A stretch of DNA of 64,000 nucleotides from Paraburkholderia ginsengiterrae (lineage in GTDB: Bacteria > Pseudomonadota > Gammaproteobacteria > Burkholderiales > Burkholderiaceae): positions 62,001 through 126,000 of the forward strand of contig NZ_LXKA01000087.1 in the NCBI RefSeq assembly GCF_001645125.1, read 5' to 3'. Shown piece after piece: positions 53,707 through 62,799 of the stretch. Both the position numbers and the translations under genes were made by a program. Each line of letters opens with the position of its first letter. Within the stretch, counting starts at the first letter, position 1. The notes beneath the pieces were generated by a model. That model did not search any database. It was given only the letters and a program-made list of their open reading frames with translations, and was not told where the DNA came from.

Positions 53707-55983
53707 ATGAAATCCGACCGGTTCGATCCGCCTCAAGCGAGCCGCCTGTCCGCTGACCGGCAGGACGAGGCTTTATTTCCCGCCGTGCCGGAACAGAATT
53801 TCCAGGTGAGGCGCATCACGCTGATTGCGCTGCTGATCGCCGCGATCGTCTTGCCGTGCGTGTACGTCGCGGCCATGGCCTTCAACGATCTGCGCAACCG
53901 TGAAGCCGACGCCACCGACATGACTCTGCGCACCGTCCGGGTCGCGGAAGAACACGCGCTGAAAGTGTTCGACATGAACGAGACGCTCGACGCGCGCGTA
54001 GTCGATCTGACGGAAGGTCTGGACGACGACGGCATTCGCGCCCGCGAAGCGGTCATTCACGAAAAACTGCGCGTCATGGGCGGCGGTTATCCGCAGGTGG
54101 CCGCTGTGTCGATCTTCGGACGCGACGGCGACCTGCTCGCCAGCAGCCGTTACCTACCTTCGCCAGCTATCTCGATCGGCACGCGCGACGACTTCACCGG
54201 CATTCGCGACGGCAAGGATCTCGAACACGTCTCGAAGGTCATGACCGGGCACGTGGCCGGCGAACAGGTCTTCAACATGGGCGTGGAGCGGCCGGATGCG
54301 AATGGCACTTTCGCCGGCATGGTCTCGGTCGCGCTGCGGCCGAGTTATTTCGAAGCGTTCTACCGCGAACTCATTGGCGCCGACGGCAGCATGACGATGA
54401 GCCTCGTTCGCATGGACGGCTCGATCCTCGCGCACTATCCGCGCAAGCCCGGTGAGCCAACGGCCATGGCGCCGCAATCCCCGTTCGCCGACGCCGTGGC
54501 ACAAGGGCGGCGGGCCGGCGTCCTGCGGATGCGCTCGAACGCCGGCGGCGAGGATCTGATCGTCGCGTTCCGGCACGTCGGCTCGTATCCCGTGTACGTG
54601 CTGTGCGGCTACCGCACCTCGGCGATCTGGGCTGCCTGGTACCAGCATCTCGCCGTGCTGCTTCTGTCGATGTTCACGCCGTCCATCGCGCTGTGGTGCG
54701 TGATCTGGCTCTCGCTGCGCCGCCTCGGCGCGGAAGAGGAAGCGTGGGAGCGCTGGCAGGCCGAAGCGTCCATGCGCCGCTCGATCGAGTCCGCTTATCG
54801 CCAGTCGCGCAAGATGGAAGCGCTCGGCACGCTGGTCGGCAGCGTCGCGCACGATTTCAACAACCTGCTGATGATCCTCTCGACCAACGTGCAGATCGTG
54901 CGGCGGCGCGGCGCAACCGGCCTCGACCGGGAATTGTCGGCCATGGAGCGCGCGCTCAAGAGCGGCGAGTCGCTCACCCGTCAGTTGCTTGGCGTCGCGC
55001 GCAAGCAGCCGCTGCGTAACGAAACGTTGTCCCTCGAACGCTGGCTGCCGGCAAGCCGCGAGTTGCTGCGCGCATCGCTCGGCGCGAAAGTGTCGCTCGT
55101 GATCGATATCGGCAGCGAGGTCTGGCCGATGCGCGTCGACGTCGCCGAGCTGGAGCTGGCGCTCATCAACATTGCCGTGAACGCGCGCGACGCCATGCCC
55201 AATGGCGGTCGCTTCACGGTACGGGCCACCAATCTCCATTTCCGCCACGAAGACGGCTTTCCGTTGACCGGCGACTTCGTGCAGCTGGCGCTCGAAGATA
55301 CCGGCGGCGGCATGGCGCCTGACGTGCTCGCGCATGCGTTCGAACCGCTCTTCACCACCAAGCCGAAAGGCATGGGCACGGGCCTCGGGTTGCCGCAGGT
55401 TTTCGCGTTCTGCGAGCGCTCCGGCGGCCTTGCCGCCATCGACAGCGCGGTCGGCGCGGGCACCTCGGTGCGCCTCTATCTGCCGCGCGCCACGGCTGCG
55501 CCCGAGGCCGACGGTGCGGCCGAACCGCCCGCCGATGAAAGCAGTACCCCGCTGGGCCTGCGGATTCTGCTGGTCGAGGACAACGACGAAGTGGCCGCCG
55601 GCACCGAGGCCTTGCTGCAGATGATGGGCCATCAGGTCACGTGCGTCTTCAACGCCGATACCGCCCTGCACCTGTTCGACGACGCCCGTGCACGGCTGGC
55701 CGAAAGCGGCGCGCCGTTGCCGTTCGATCTCGTGCTCTCCGACATTCACATGCCGGGCAAGATGAACGGCATCGATCTGGCCGAGGCAGTGCGCACCTTC
55801 GACAGCAAACTGCCGGTGATTCTGGTCACTGGCTACGCGGAGGAACTCGACCGGGCGCGCCACGTGAACGTGCGGGTGCTGTCCAAGCCGTTCGATATCG
55901 GCTTGCTGGAAAAGTTGCTGCGCGACATCCAGCATGCTCTCGCGCAGTCCGGCGCGAATCCGGAGACCCATTCGGCAAGCTGA
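53707..55983 (+). CDS. Hybrid sensor histidine kinase with periplasmic sensor and receiver domain
   Basis: 758 residues. First membrane segment 37-60 (ITLIALLIAAIVLPCVYVAAM), a dCache-like periplasmic sensor to about 310, second membrane segment near 318-338, then the kinase core with phospho-accepting histidine near 382 (GSVAHDFNNLLMIL), N-box INIAVNARDAMP, GLGLPQVF, and a C-terminal receiver with D679 (DLVLSDIHMPG). The phosphate probably passes to an unlinked Hpt protein or stays internal. No cognate regulator gene is adjacent; the divergent CheY-like gene is a possible target. Confidence 0.92.
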   Translation: MKSDRFDPPQASRLSADRQDEALFPAVPEQNFQVRRITLIALLIAAIVLPCVYVAAMAFNDLRNREADATDMTLRTVRVAEEHALKVFDMNETLDARVVDLTEGLDDDGIRAREAVIHEKLRVMGGGYPQVAAVSIFGRDGDLLASSRYLPSPAISIGTRDDFTGIRDGKDLEHVSKVMTGHVAGEQVFNMGVERPDANGTFAGMVSVALRPSYFEAFYRELIGADGSMTMSLVRMDGSILAHYPRKPGEPTAMAPQSPFADAVAQGRRAGVLRMRSNAGGEDLIVAFRHVGSYPVYVLCGYRTSAIWAAWYQHLAVLLLSMFTPSIALWCVIWLSLRRLGAEEEAWERWQAEASMRRSIESAYRQSRKMEALGTLVGSVAHDFNNLLMILSTNVQIVRRRGATGLDRELSAMERALKSGESLTRQLLGVARKQPLRNETLSLERWLPASRELLRASLGAKVSLVIDIGSEVWPMRVDVAELELALINIAVNARDAMPNGGRFTVRATNLHFRHEDGFPLTGDFVQLALEDTGGGMAPDVLAHAFEPLFTTKPKGMGTGLGLPQVFAFCERSGGLAAIDSAVGAGTSVRLYLPRATAAPEADGAAEPPADESSTPLGLRILLVEDNDEVAAGTEALLQMMGHQVTCVFNADTALHLFDDARARLAESGAPLPFDLVLSDIHMPGKMNGIDLAEAVRTFDSKLPVILVTGYAEELDRARHVNVRVLSKPFDIGLLEKLLRDIQHALAQSGANPETHSAS

Positions 55984-56208
55984 AGACCGGGCTGGTGGAC
56001 ACTTGATGAGACCGTGTCATTTACCGGCGGTTGTAAAAACGCCGCGGCGGCACGCCGTGCGTTTTCGCGTGGCGCCGCCCTACGGGTGCGCCGCCATGGT
56101 TCATGAGCGCATCGCGCGTGTCCGGCACGAACGTTGCGGCGTAATCTGAGGAGTAGGAGGGCGCGACAAGCGTCATCCGCTAGGTCAGGTTCACGTCGGG
56201 AGGCAGCC

Positions 56209-57210
56209 ATGCGACATACTGTGATTGGATTATTCGACACCTATGCGCGAGCCGAGGACGCCCGCAATACGCTTGTGCAGATCGGCTTCGCCCATGAAGC
56301 GATCGAGTTGCAGGCGAATCCGGAACCCTTGGTCGGCTCCGCCACTGATGAAGCCGGCTCGGGTGTGCTGGCGAACATTGAACGCTTCCTTTCGAGCCTG
56401 TTCGCGAGCGGTCCGCGTGCACCGGAGGCAGCGCACTATGCCGAAGCAGTGCGCCGCGGCGCGGTGCTGGTGTGCGTCAACGCGGCCAGCGAGGCCCATG
56501 CGGAGCTCGCCCGTAACACCTTGACCAGATTGGGGGCCACCGACATCGGTGAACGTAGGCCCGACTGGGACTCGTCAGCGGAATCGAGGCGCGAGCATTC
56601 GGTGCTCGACGAGCTCGGCATCGGCGCCATGACGCCGGGCACGCCGCACACGTCGAGCGTGACAATGCCAGGGGTGGCAACGCGGCCCGGCGCCACCGAT
56701 CCGCTGTACACGGCGCCGCCAGGCAGCACCGACGCCGAGCCGTTCGTACCGCCGCCGCCCAGCGAGCGCCCAATGCGTGATCCGGTCAACGAACCGATGA
56801 CCGATCCGCTAGTGGGCGATGCGGGGCGCAGCGCCATTGCTGCCGGCTCGGTGCCAGGCTCGGGCGCGATCATGCAGCCGCCGCCGGAAACCGCTTACCG
56901 GGCGGAGCCGCCTGCCGCGGATTCGAGCGGCCAGATGCCGAACGAATATCTGGAGTACGAAGAAGATTTCCGCTCGCACTTCGACGCGCAATACTCGGCT
57001 GAAAGCACGCGTTACGAGGACTACGTGCCGGCGTATCGCTATGGCGCGGAAATCGGCAATGACGTACGGTACCGCGACCGTGCCTGGGACGAGGTCGAAC
57101 CGGAAGCACGGCGTCACTGGGAACGCACCTCGCCAGACAGCACGTGGGAGCGCTTCAAGCTGGCCGTGCGTCACGGTTGGGAGCGGGTGACGGGGCATCA
57201 CCACGTTTGA
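56209..57210 (+). CDS. Protein with general-stress (17M-like) N-terminal domain and Pro-rich linker
   Basis: 333 residues. The start ATG 56209 has a GGGAGG site. Residues 1-100 (HTVIGLFDTYARAEDARNTLV, GSGVLANIERFLSSLF, EAVRRGAVLVCVNA) resemble the stress-protein domain of YflT type. A disordered Pro/Gly-rich middle (about 140-255, with EPFVPPPPSERP) leads to a charged C-terminus (about 265-333) with Tyr- and Trp-rich segments (YEEDFRSHFDAQYS). Function unknown; soluble. Confidence 0.8.
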   Translation: MRHTVIGLFDTYARAEDARNTLVQIGFAHEAIELQANPEPLVGSATDEAGSGVLANIERFLSSLFASGPRAPEAAHYAEAVRRGAVLVCVNAASEAHAELARNTLTRLGATDIGERRPDWDSSAESRREHSVLDELGIGAMTPGTPHTSSVTMPGVATRPGATDPLYTAPPGSTDAEPFVPPPPSERPMRDPVNEPMTDPLVGDAGRSAIAAGSVPGSGAIMQPPPETAYRAEPPAADSSGQMPNEYLEYEEDFRSHFDAQYSAESTRYEDYVPAYRYGAEIGNDVRYRDRAWDEVEPEARRHWERTSPDSTWERFKLAVRHGWERVTGHHHV

Positions 57211-57277
57211 TCAGGGAGGGTGAGCGGCGGCGCCGGACATCGACGGCATCGTCACTCGCCGCCGCAGCGCGTCGTCG

Positions 57278-57868
57278 TCAGGCGGCCGCAAACCGCTTGA
57301 CCCACGCCACGTAGCGATCCATGAACGTTTGCAGGAGTTTGCGCGTGCCCTCGTTGAGGATCTCGCCTTTCTCGTTGATCACCGCCGCGTCGTGCTTGAT
57401 GAACACTTCAGGCTAACCCAGCGTGGCGACGTCGAGATAAGCCAGCACGTTGCGCAGATGCTGCTGCGCGAGCGCCGTGCCGGTCGCGCCGAGCGACGTG
57501 CCGATCACGGCGCCTGGCTTGTTGCCCCACGAATCGGTGCCCCACGGGCGCGAACCCCAGTCGAGCGCGTTCTTCAGCACGCCGGGCATGGAGCGGTTGT
57601 ATTCCGGAGTCACGAACAGCTGGCCGTCGGCGGCTTCAATGCGTTGCTTCAACTGCTTGCCGGCCTCGGGGTAGTCGGCGTCGTAGTCCTGGCTGTAGAG
57701 CGGCAATGAGCCGATATCGATGAATTCGAACGTGAAATCGGACGGCGCGAGTGAGACCACGGCGTGCGCCAACTGCCGGTTGAACGACTCGCGGCGCAGG
57801 CTGCCGACGACGACTGCAATGTGATGGGCCGTGATTCGCTTCCTTGTGGATAGGCGCTGGACGCGCAT
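57278..57868 (-). pseudogene. NADPH-dependent FMN reductase, interrupted by an amber codon
   Basis: Flavodoxin-fold reductase (SsuE/azoreductase group): VVVGSLRRESFNRQLAH, FVTPEYNRSMPGVLKNALDWG and IGTSLGATGTALAQQHL are clear. After LDVATLG the frame hits TAG at 57413-57415, where CAG (Gln) would keep reading: the 44 codons that follow in the same frame (starting PEVFIKHDAAVINEKGE) continue the family's normal C-terminus to a TGA at 57278. A single C-to-T change explains it. The expected Met also seems to be replaced: ATC-ACG follows the AAGGAAG site, so the frame now relies on an ATG at 57868. Confidence 0.82.
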
Positions 57869-57973
57869 AAGGGTACGAACTGCCCATCATAGGCAATAGC
57901 CGGTTGGACCGCGAAGGCGACTGTCGAAACACGGGGATTCAATTATTGGGAAACAGACGGCGATCGACTTGGC

Positions 57974-58034
57974 GGTGGATAACCCTTCACCGCCAAAAGT
58001 TATCCACAGTTTTTCTGAATAACCTTGTGGATAA
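57974..58034. promoter_or_regulatory. DnaA-box cluster
   Basis: Two perfect boxes in opposite orientation, TTATCCACA (58000-58008) and TGTGGATAA (58026-58034), and one with a single mismatch, GGTGGATAA (57974-57982). A further near-match, TGTGGATAG, lies at 57845-57853. The spacing of the last three is 26 bp start to start. Confidence 0.7.
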
Positions 58035-58216
58035 CTGATACTTTTGCCTTGTCAATCAAGCGTGCTTTCGGCCTGAAATGTTTTGAGGCAAACGGGCGCG
58101 CTTCGCGTATTCGCGGTGGCGGAAGTCCGACCGTTGGGAAGAAATGACCGGCAAGAAGGGCGCTGGGGAGCGAATTTACCTTGTCGCAGGCGCGGCACGG
58201 ACGCACGAGAATCCTG

Positions 58217-58257
58217 GAAAAACAAAAAAGGGCGCCAACATGGGCACCCTCCTTTTT
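58217..58257 (-). terminator. Terminator of the two-cysteine peptide gene
   Basis: On the minus strand AGGGTGCC / GGCGCCCT (one mismatch) around a 6-nt loop, followed by TTTTTTGTTTTT. It lies about 50 bp after the peptide stop. Confidence 0.75.
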
Positions 58258-58303
58258 GATTTCGACATAGTGTCGCGTCGGCGGACCTGCGCCCGCCCAC
58301 TGA

Positions 58304-58435
58304 TCAGTTGCCGAAGAACACGTTGCAGTACGATGCCGGGCCGTTGCATTGCGACGGAGCCGCGGCGTGAGCCGAGCCGGAAGCGGCTGCAAACAGGGCG
58401 ACGGAGGCGATCAGGGCGGAAAGAATGCGTTTCAT
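58304..58435 (-). CDS. Tiny exported peptide with two cysteines
   Basis: 43 residues from ATG 58435, which has an AGAGGAG site. Residues 1-25 are a textbook signal peptide (MKRILSALIASVALFAAASG then SAHA), leaving a mature peptide of about 18 residues, APSQCNGPASYCNVFFGN, with two Cys seven residues apart that could form a ring. It has its own terminator and a possible promoter at 58490. I do not know a family function. Its translation is well supported by site, signal and terminator. Confidence 0.78.
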   Translation of the reverse strand: MKRILSALIASVALFAAASGSAHAAAPSQCNGPASYCNVFFGN

Positions 58436-58489
58436 GGTGCTACTCCTCTTCAGCGTGTGGTTCGCGATCGGGGCCGATCGATGGAGAGG

Positions 58490-58517
58490 AGAATAGCGAT
58501 TCAGTGTCCGCCTACAA
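58490..58517 (-). promoter_or_regulatory. Candidate promoter of the peptide gene
   Basis: Minus strand TTGTAG (58512-58517), 16 bp, TATTCT (58490-58495), about 55 bp before the start codon. The remaining spacer to 58886 shows a further AT-rich stretch near 58660-58690 but no gene I can support. Confidence 0.3.
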
Positions 58518-58886
58518 ATATCACGAACAGTAAGATTTTCTTGCAGAAAGTGAAACAGTCGGAATGCGCGCCGAATACAGGTTTGCCGCAACTCCGGCAG
58601 CACTGCTGGCGCTCATGGCAGTGCTCATCGAGCACTTCGGCAGGCGTGGTTTCAGTTTTCGCAATAATATGTTGTAGTTGTCATAAGCACCCGGCACAGC
58701 ACGACTAAGCACATCAAGTCATCGCTTTCTGGCGGGCATATGTTCAATACCAATTCGCTTGCGCACGCACTCGCGGGAGAATGGGGCACGAGTCCCAAAC
58801 CCACGCAAGGAAACTCACTTGCCTATGAGCCACGAAGATTCGCGCGAAAGCGCCCGGACAACGCCGCTGTACCGACGGAGCGGGCC

Positions 58887-59495
58887 ATGGCGCAAGTAGG
58901 CGGGCCGGCGCTCGACGATCCCGTCTATCTGACGCAATTGCGGCGCGACCTGGTGCGCTTCGCCCGGCTGCAACTGCGCGACGCCGCAGCTGCCGAAGAC
59001 GCCGTGCAGGAAGCCCTCGCCGCGGCATGGACGCAAGCCGACCGGTTCTCCGGGCAGTCGGAGCACAAGACCTGGGTGTTCGGCATCCTGCGGCACAAGC
59101 TCGTCGACACCCTGCGCGCCCGGCAACGCACGGTCAATTTGTCGGCGCTCGAATCCGAACTCGACGGCGAAGCGCTGCTCGATCGCGAACTGTTCCAGGA
59201 CAACGGCCACTGGTCACGCGAGGCCAAGCCGCGGCCGTGGCCGACGCCTGAAACCGCGCTGCGCCAGCAGCAGTTCTGGACCTTGTTTGAGATGTGTCTG
59301 GAACATCTGCCCGAACACATCGGGCGCGTGTTCATGATGCGCGAATTCCTCGATCTCGAGACCGAAGCAATCTGCTCCGAACTGCAGATGACCGCAAATC
59401 ATTGCAGCGTGCTGATCTACCGTGCGCGGCTGCGCTTACGCACTTGCCTGAGCGAAAAAGGCCTGTCCAGCGAGGATGCGAATGGGGAAGTGTAA
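58887..59495 (+). CDS. ECF-type RNA polymerase sigma factor
   Basis: 202 residues from ATG 58887 (MAQVGGPALDDPVYL), chosen for a GGAG site 6 nt upstream; the frame is open to an ATG at 58740 whose extra 49 residues look non-conserved. Region 2 is seen in LRRDLVRFARLQLRDAAAAEDAVQEAL-like sequence (DAVQEALAAAW) and region 4 in LEHLPEHIGRVFMMREFL plus NHCSVLIYRARLRLR. It overlaps its probable anti-sigma gene by 14 bp. Targets unknown. Confidence 0.9.
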   Translation: MAQVGGPALDDPVYLTQLRRDLVRFARLQLRDAAAAEDAVQEALAAAWTQADRFSGQSEHKTWVFGILRHKLVDTLRARQRTVNLSALESELDGEALLDRELFQDNGHWSREAKPRPWPTPETALRQQQFWTLFEMCLEHLPEHIGRVFMMREFLDLETEAICSELQMTANHCSVLIYRARLRLRTCLSEKGLSSEDANGEV

Positions 59496-59685
59496 GCACA
59501 TCACGCGTTTGTTGTCCGACTCGCTCGACCGGCGCCTCACGACCGGCGAATGGGTCGCGATCCGGCTGCATCTACCGACCTGCAGCGGCTGCCGCAACTA
59601 CCGCAAGCAGATCCGCCTGCTGCGCGCGGCCGCGCGCACGGTGAGCGGCATTGCGACGCCGGATGCGGGGAACAGCGAGGATTGA
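59482..59685 (+). CDS. Small zinc-finger (zf-HC2) anti-sigma factor
   Basis: 67 residues. ATG 59482 (MGKCKHITRLLSDSL) sits 6-7 nt after a GAGG; another ATG is 6 bp earlier. The zinc site HLPTCSGC (H-x3-C-x2-C) marks a ZAS-type anti-sigma domain. No membrane segment, so it is a soluble anti-sigma that should hold the preceding sigma factor in the cytosol, perhaps with redox control. Confidence 0.88.
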   Translation: MGKCKHITRLLSDSLDRRLTTGEWVAIRLHLPTCSGCRNYRKQIRLLRAAARTVSGIATPDAGNSED

Positions 59686-59741
59686 AGCGCGGCACGCAAG
59701 CGCGGGCTTTTTCGCGCGGCGCACGCATGCAACAGCGATGT

Positions 59742-60032
59742 CTAGCGCTCGCAGGGAGGCGTGTCGCGATAGCGCTCGAAAAACCGCGCGTGGGACGCGT
59801 CGTCGATTGAAACGGGATGCCGTTCGAGGGTCGCCGGATGCTTCTCGAGCTGCGCGCGCGTGCGGATCGGCCGATGCTGGAAATTACCGCCGCAATTCGG
59901 GCACACGTTGCGCAGCGTAGTGAGTGCACACACCTCGCAGAACGTGCATTCGTAGGTGCAGATCATCGCGTCGGTGGCATTCGGCGGTAGCGCTTTGCCG
60001 CATCCTTCACAAGACGGTCTCAATTCAAGCAT
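59742..60032 (-). CDS. DUF1272 zinc-binding protein
   Basis: 96 residues. ATG 60032 (MLELRPSCEGCG) is the family start. Four Cys pairs/knuckles (SCEGCG, ICTYECTFCEVC, VCPNCGGN) form the DUF1272 metal-binding core; the C-terminal third is charged (RTRAQLEKHPATLERHP). Function unknown. It lies 133 bp after the GntP gene on the same strand and converges on the anti-sigma gene. Confidence 0.88.
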   Translation of the reverse strand: MLELRPSCEGCGKALPPNATDAMICTYECTFCEVCALTTLRNVCPNCGGNFQHRPIRTRAQLEKHPATLERHPVSIDDASHARFFERYRDTPPCER

Positions 60033-60165
60033 CGTGGCTCCGGGTTTCAAGGACGGCGAGGCACGGGCAGCGCCTCGCTTGCGGCGCAGTGTAAGCGGCG
60101 CGGACGATCCGGAGAGGACAGGCAGGCATCAATTCCTGCCAATTTCGCCGAAGCCTGTCCCGCCG

Positions 60166-61542
60166 TCACGTCAGCGCTGTCCACAACACGAGCGTGAGTG
60201 CGAGGCCGACGACGGAGACGATGGTTTGCAGGACCGACCAGACCATCACGGTCTGCTTCAATTGCAGACCGAAATATTCGCGCACCATCCAGAATCCGGC
60301 ATCGTTCACATGGCAGAAAAACACCGAGCCTGCGCCAATGGCGAGCGCCATCAGCGAATTGTGCGTCGTGCTGAGGCCGGCGACGACCGGTGCGACGATA
60401 CCGGCCGTCGTGGTAGTGGCGACGGTTGCCGAGCCGGTCGCCTGGCGCAGCGCGACGGCGATCAGCCAGGCCAGCAGAATCAGCGGCATGTGCGCGCCGA
60501 CCGCGATCTTGCCGATCGTCGTGCTGATGCCCGCCACCACGAGCGCCTGCTTGAGGCCGCCGCCCGCGCCGATGGTTAGCAGCAGCGCGGCGATAGGCGG
60601 CAAGCTTTTGCGCAGAATCCCGCCGACGCGCTCGCGCGCCATGCCGCGTGACCACCCCAGCGCCACAATGGCGAACAGTACGGTGAGGCCGAGCGCAACC
60701 AGCGGCTCACCCAGGAAATTCAGCGTATTGAACAGGAAAGTCTCGGGTTGCAGCAGCAGCTTGGCGACCGTGCGTCCCAGCATCAGCACGACTGGCAACA
60801 GGATCGTGATAAGCGAGATCGCAAAACCCGGCGGCTCCGCGGTGTTCTGGTGTGCGGTGAACAGTTTGCCCAGCTCTTCCGGCTCGGCCACATGCATCCG
60901 TCTGGACAGCCACATGCCGTAGAGCGGACCCGCGAGAACCACTGCGGGAATCGCGACGATCAGTCCAAGCCCGAGCGTCAGGCCGAGATCGGCGTGTAGC
61001 GCGCTCACGGCGATCAGCGGACCCGGATGCGGCGGCAGTAGCGCGTGCAGCGTGGTCATGCCGGCCAGCGCCGGAATCGCGATCCGCAGGATCGGCTGCT
61101 GCGACCGGCGCGCCATGACGAAGATGATCGGCACCATCATCACGAGGCCGACTTCGAAGAAGAGCGGCAAGCCGATGATCAGCGCGACCGCCGCCATCAT
61201 CCACGGCAACGTGCGCGGCGTGGAGTGCTTGAGAATGGTCGAGACGAGCCGGTCGGCGGCGCCTGATTCGGCCATCAACGCACCAAGCATCGCCCCGAGC
61301 GCAATGATGATGCCGACATCGCCGAGCAATGCGCCGGCGCCTTTGCTGAATGCGCCGGCCACGGCCTCGAGCGGCAGGCCGGCGGAAAAACCCGCCGCGA
61401 ACGTGCCGACCAGAATCGACAGGAACGGCGCGAGCTTCAGCACGCTGATGAAAACGATGATCAGCGCGAGCCCAAGCACGCACGACAGGATCAATTGGGT
61501 GTCGTGGGATGACCACGGCGCGAGTGTTGTTGTCAGATGCAC
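60166..61542 (-). CDS. GntP-family gluconate:H+ symporter
   Basis: 458 residues, about 12-14 hydrophobic segments. Signatures: LILSCVLGLALIIVFI and KLAPFLSILVG at the N-terminus, GLPLFFEVGLVMMVPI, LLPPHPGPLIAVSALHADLG, ATGSATVATTTTAGI and HVNDAGFWMVREYFGL. The family imports gluconate or related sugar acids. No gluconate kinase or dehydratase gene is adjacent. Confidence 0.92.
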   Translation of the reverse strand: MHLTTTLAPWSSHDTQLILSCVLGLALIIVFISVLKLAPFLSILVGTFAAGFSAGLPLEAVAGAFSKGAGALLGDVGIIIALGAMLGALMAESGAADRLVSTILKHSTPRTLPWMMAAVALIIGLPLFFEVGLVMMVPIIFVMARRSQQPILRIAIPALAGMTTLHALLPPHPGPLIAVSALHADLGLTLGLGLIVAIPAVVLAGPLYGMWLSRRMHVAEPEELGKLFTAHQNTAEPPGFAISLITILLPVVLMLGRTVAKLLLQPETFLFNTLNFLGEPLVALGLTVLFAIVALGWSRGMARERVGGILRKSLPPIAALLLTIGAGGGLKQALVVAGISTTIGKIAVGAHMPLILLAWLIAVALRQATGSATVATTTTAGIVAPVVAGLSTTHNSLMALAIGAGSVFFCHVNDAGFWMVREYFGLQLKQTVMVWSVLQTIVSVVGLALTLVLWTALT

Positions 61543-61767
61543 GGCGTCCCTTTTCTATCGATTGACGCAGCCGTGGCCGCGCGTGGTTGACGAATTGTAG
61601 CGAGGCGGAGTGGTTCGGCGCAGCAAGGCAAGCGGACAGCGACGCGACGTGTTTCGCCCGCTTGTGTCATTTGCTTATGCGAATTAATCGGTTCGTCCAG
61701 GCTTGCAGACGAATTATCGTCGGAATCAATCGGTCCGCTTTGCGTCCGTCTTTTTAACGAGCCCTTC

Positions 61768-62751
61768 ATGTCCCGTCTTCCGCTTACGCGCCGCGCGTTC
61801 ATTACTGGTGTCGGCGCGACGCTCGCCGCCGCCACCTTGCCTGTCGTCTCGACTTCCGTTTTTGCCGCCGACGCGCGCGCCAAGGAATTTCGCATCGGTT
61901 ACCAGAAATCCGCCAACACATTGGTACTGCTCAAGGCACACGGCACGCTTGAAAAGCGGCTCGCTCCGCTCGGCATCACCGTCAAATGGACCGAGTTTCC
62001 TGCGGGGCCCCAGATGCTTGAAGGACTGAACGTCGGCGCCATCGACTTCGGTTATGTCGGCGAGGCGCCACCGGTGTTCGCACAGGCCGCGGGCGCGAAT
62101 TTTGTCTACGTCGCGTACGAAGTCCCGACGCCGCATGCCGAAGGTATTCTCGTGCATCACGATGCACCGATCAAAACGCTTGCCGATCTGAAAGGCAAGA
62201 AAATCGCCTTCAACAAAGGTTCGGACGTTCACTGGTTTCTGGTCGCCGCACTGAAGAAGGGTGGCGTGCAGTACAGCGAGATCCAGCCCGTCTTCCTCGC
62301 GCCCGCGGACGCTCGTGCGGCCTTCGAGCGAGGCGCCATCGATGCCTGGGCGATCTGGGATCCGTTCCTCGAGGCAGCGAAGCGGCAATCGAACGCACGC
62401 TTGCTCGCGGATGGCGAAGGTATCGTGAACCATCACCAGTTCTTTCTCGGCGCGCGACCGTTCGTGCAGCAGAACAGCGATGTGATCGCCATCACGATGG
62501 ACGAAGTCGGCAAGGAAGGCGAGTGGGTGCGTGGCCATTACGGCGAGGCTGCCGCGCAGCTTGCTCCCATTCAGGGGCTCGACGCCGGCGTGATCGAGGC
62601 AGGCTTGCGGCACTATGCACACATCTACAAACCCATCGACGCGAACGTACTTGCGGAACAACAACATATCGCCGATACGTTCAACGAGCTGCGCATTATC
62701 CCGACGAAGATCGTTACGCGGGATGCCGCATTGCCTGGCGCAAAAGTCTAG
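61768..62751 (+). CDS. ABC transporter substrate-binding protein, SsuA-like
   Basis: 327 residues. A signal peptide with a twin-arginine-like LTRRAFITGVGATLAAATLP. The mature protein has the SsuA/TauA pattern: FRIGYQKSANTLVLLKAHGTLEKRL across residues 40-64, WTEFPAGPQMLEGLNVGAIDFGYVGEAPPVFAQ-type pocket (FGYVGEAPP), KGKKIAFNKGSDVHWFLV and DAWAIWDPFLEAA. It binds an alkanesulfonate or similar sulfur compound in the periplasm. No permease or ATPase gene is adjacent, so it is an orphan in this window. Start ATG 61768. Confidence 0.9.
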   Translation: MSRLPLTRRAFITGVGATLAAATLPVVSTSVFAADARAKEFRIGYQKSANTLVLLKAHGTLEKRLAPLGITVKWTEFPAGPQMLEGLNVGAIDFGYVGEAPPVFAQAAGANFVYVAYEVPTPHAEGILVHHDAPIKTLADLKGKKIAFNKGSDVHWFLVAALKKGGVQYSEIQPVFLAPADARAAFERGAIDAWAIWDPFLEAAKRQSNARLLADGEGIVNHHQFFLGARPFVQQNSDVIAITMDEVGKEGEWVRGHYGEAAAQLAPIQGLDAGVIEAGLRHYAHIYKPIDANVLAEQQHIADTFNELRIIPTKIVTRDAALPGAKV

Positions 62752-62799
62752 ATTGCCAGCGTGGAATTCGTTTTCGATCTAGTCGTTCCTTTGTGACAT

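Noticed and set aside
54154-55971. 605-codon minus-strand open frame
   Set aside because: Opposite the hybrid kinase gene, which has all expected domains; no motif in the antisense product.
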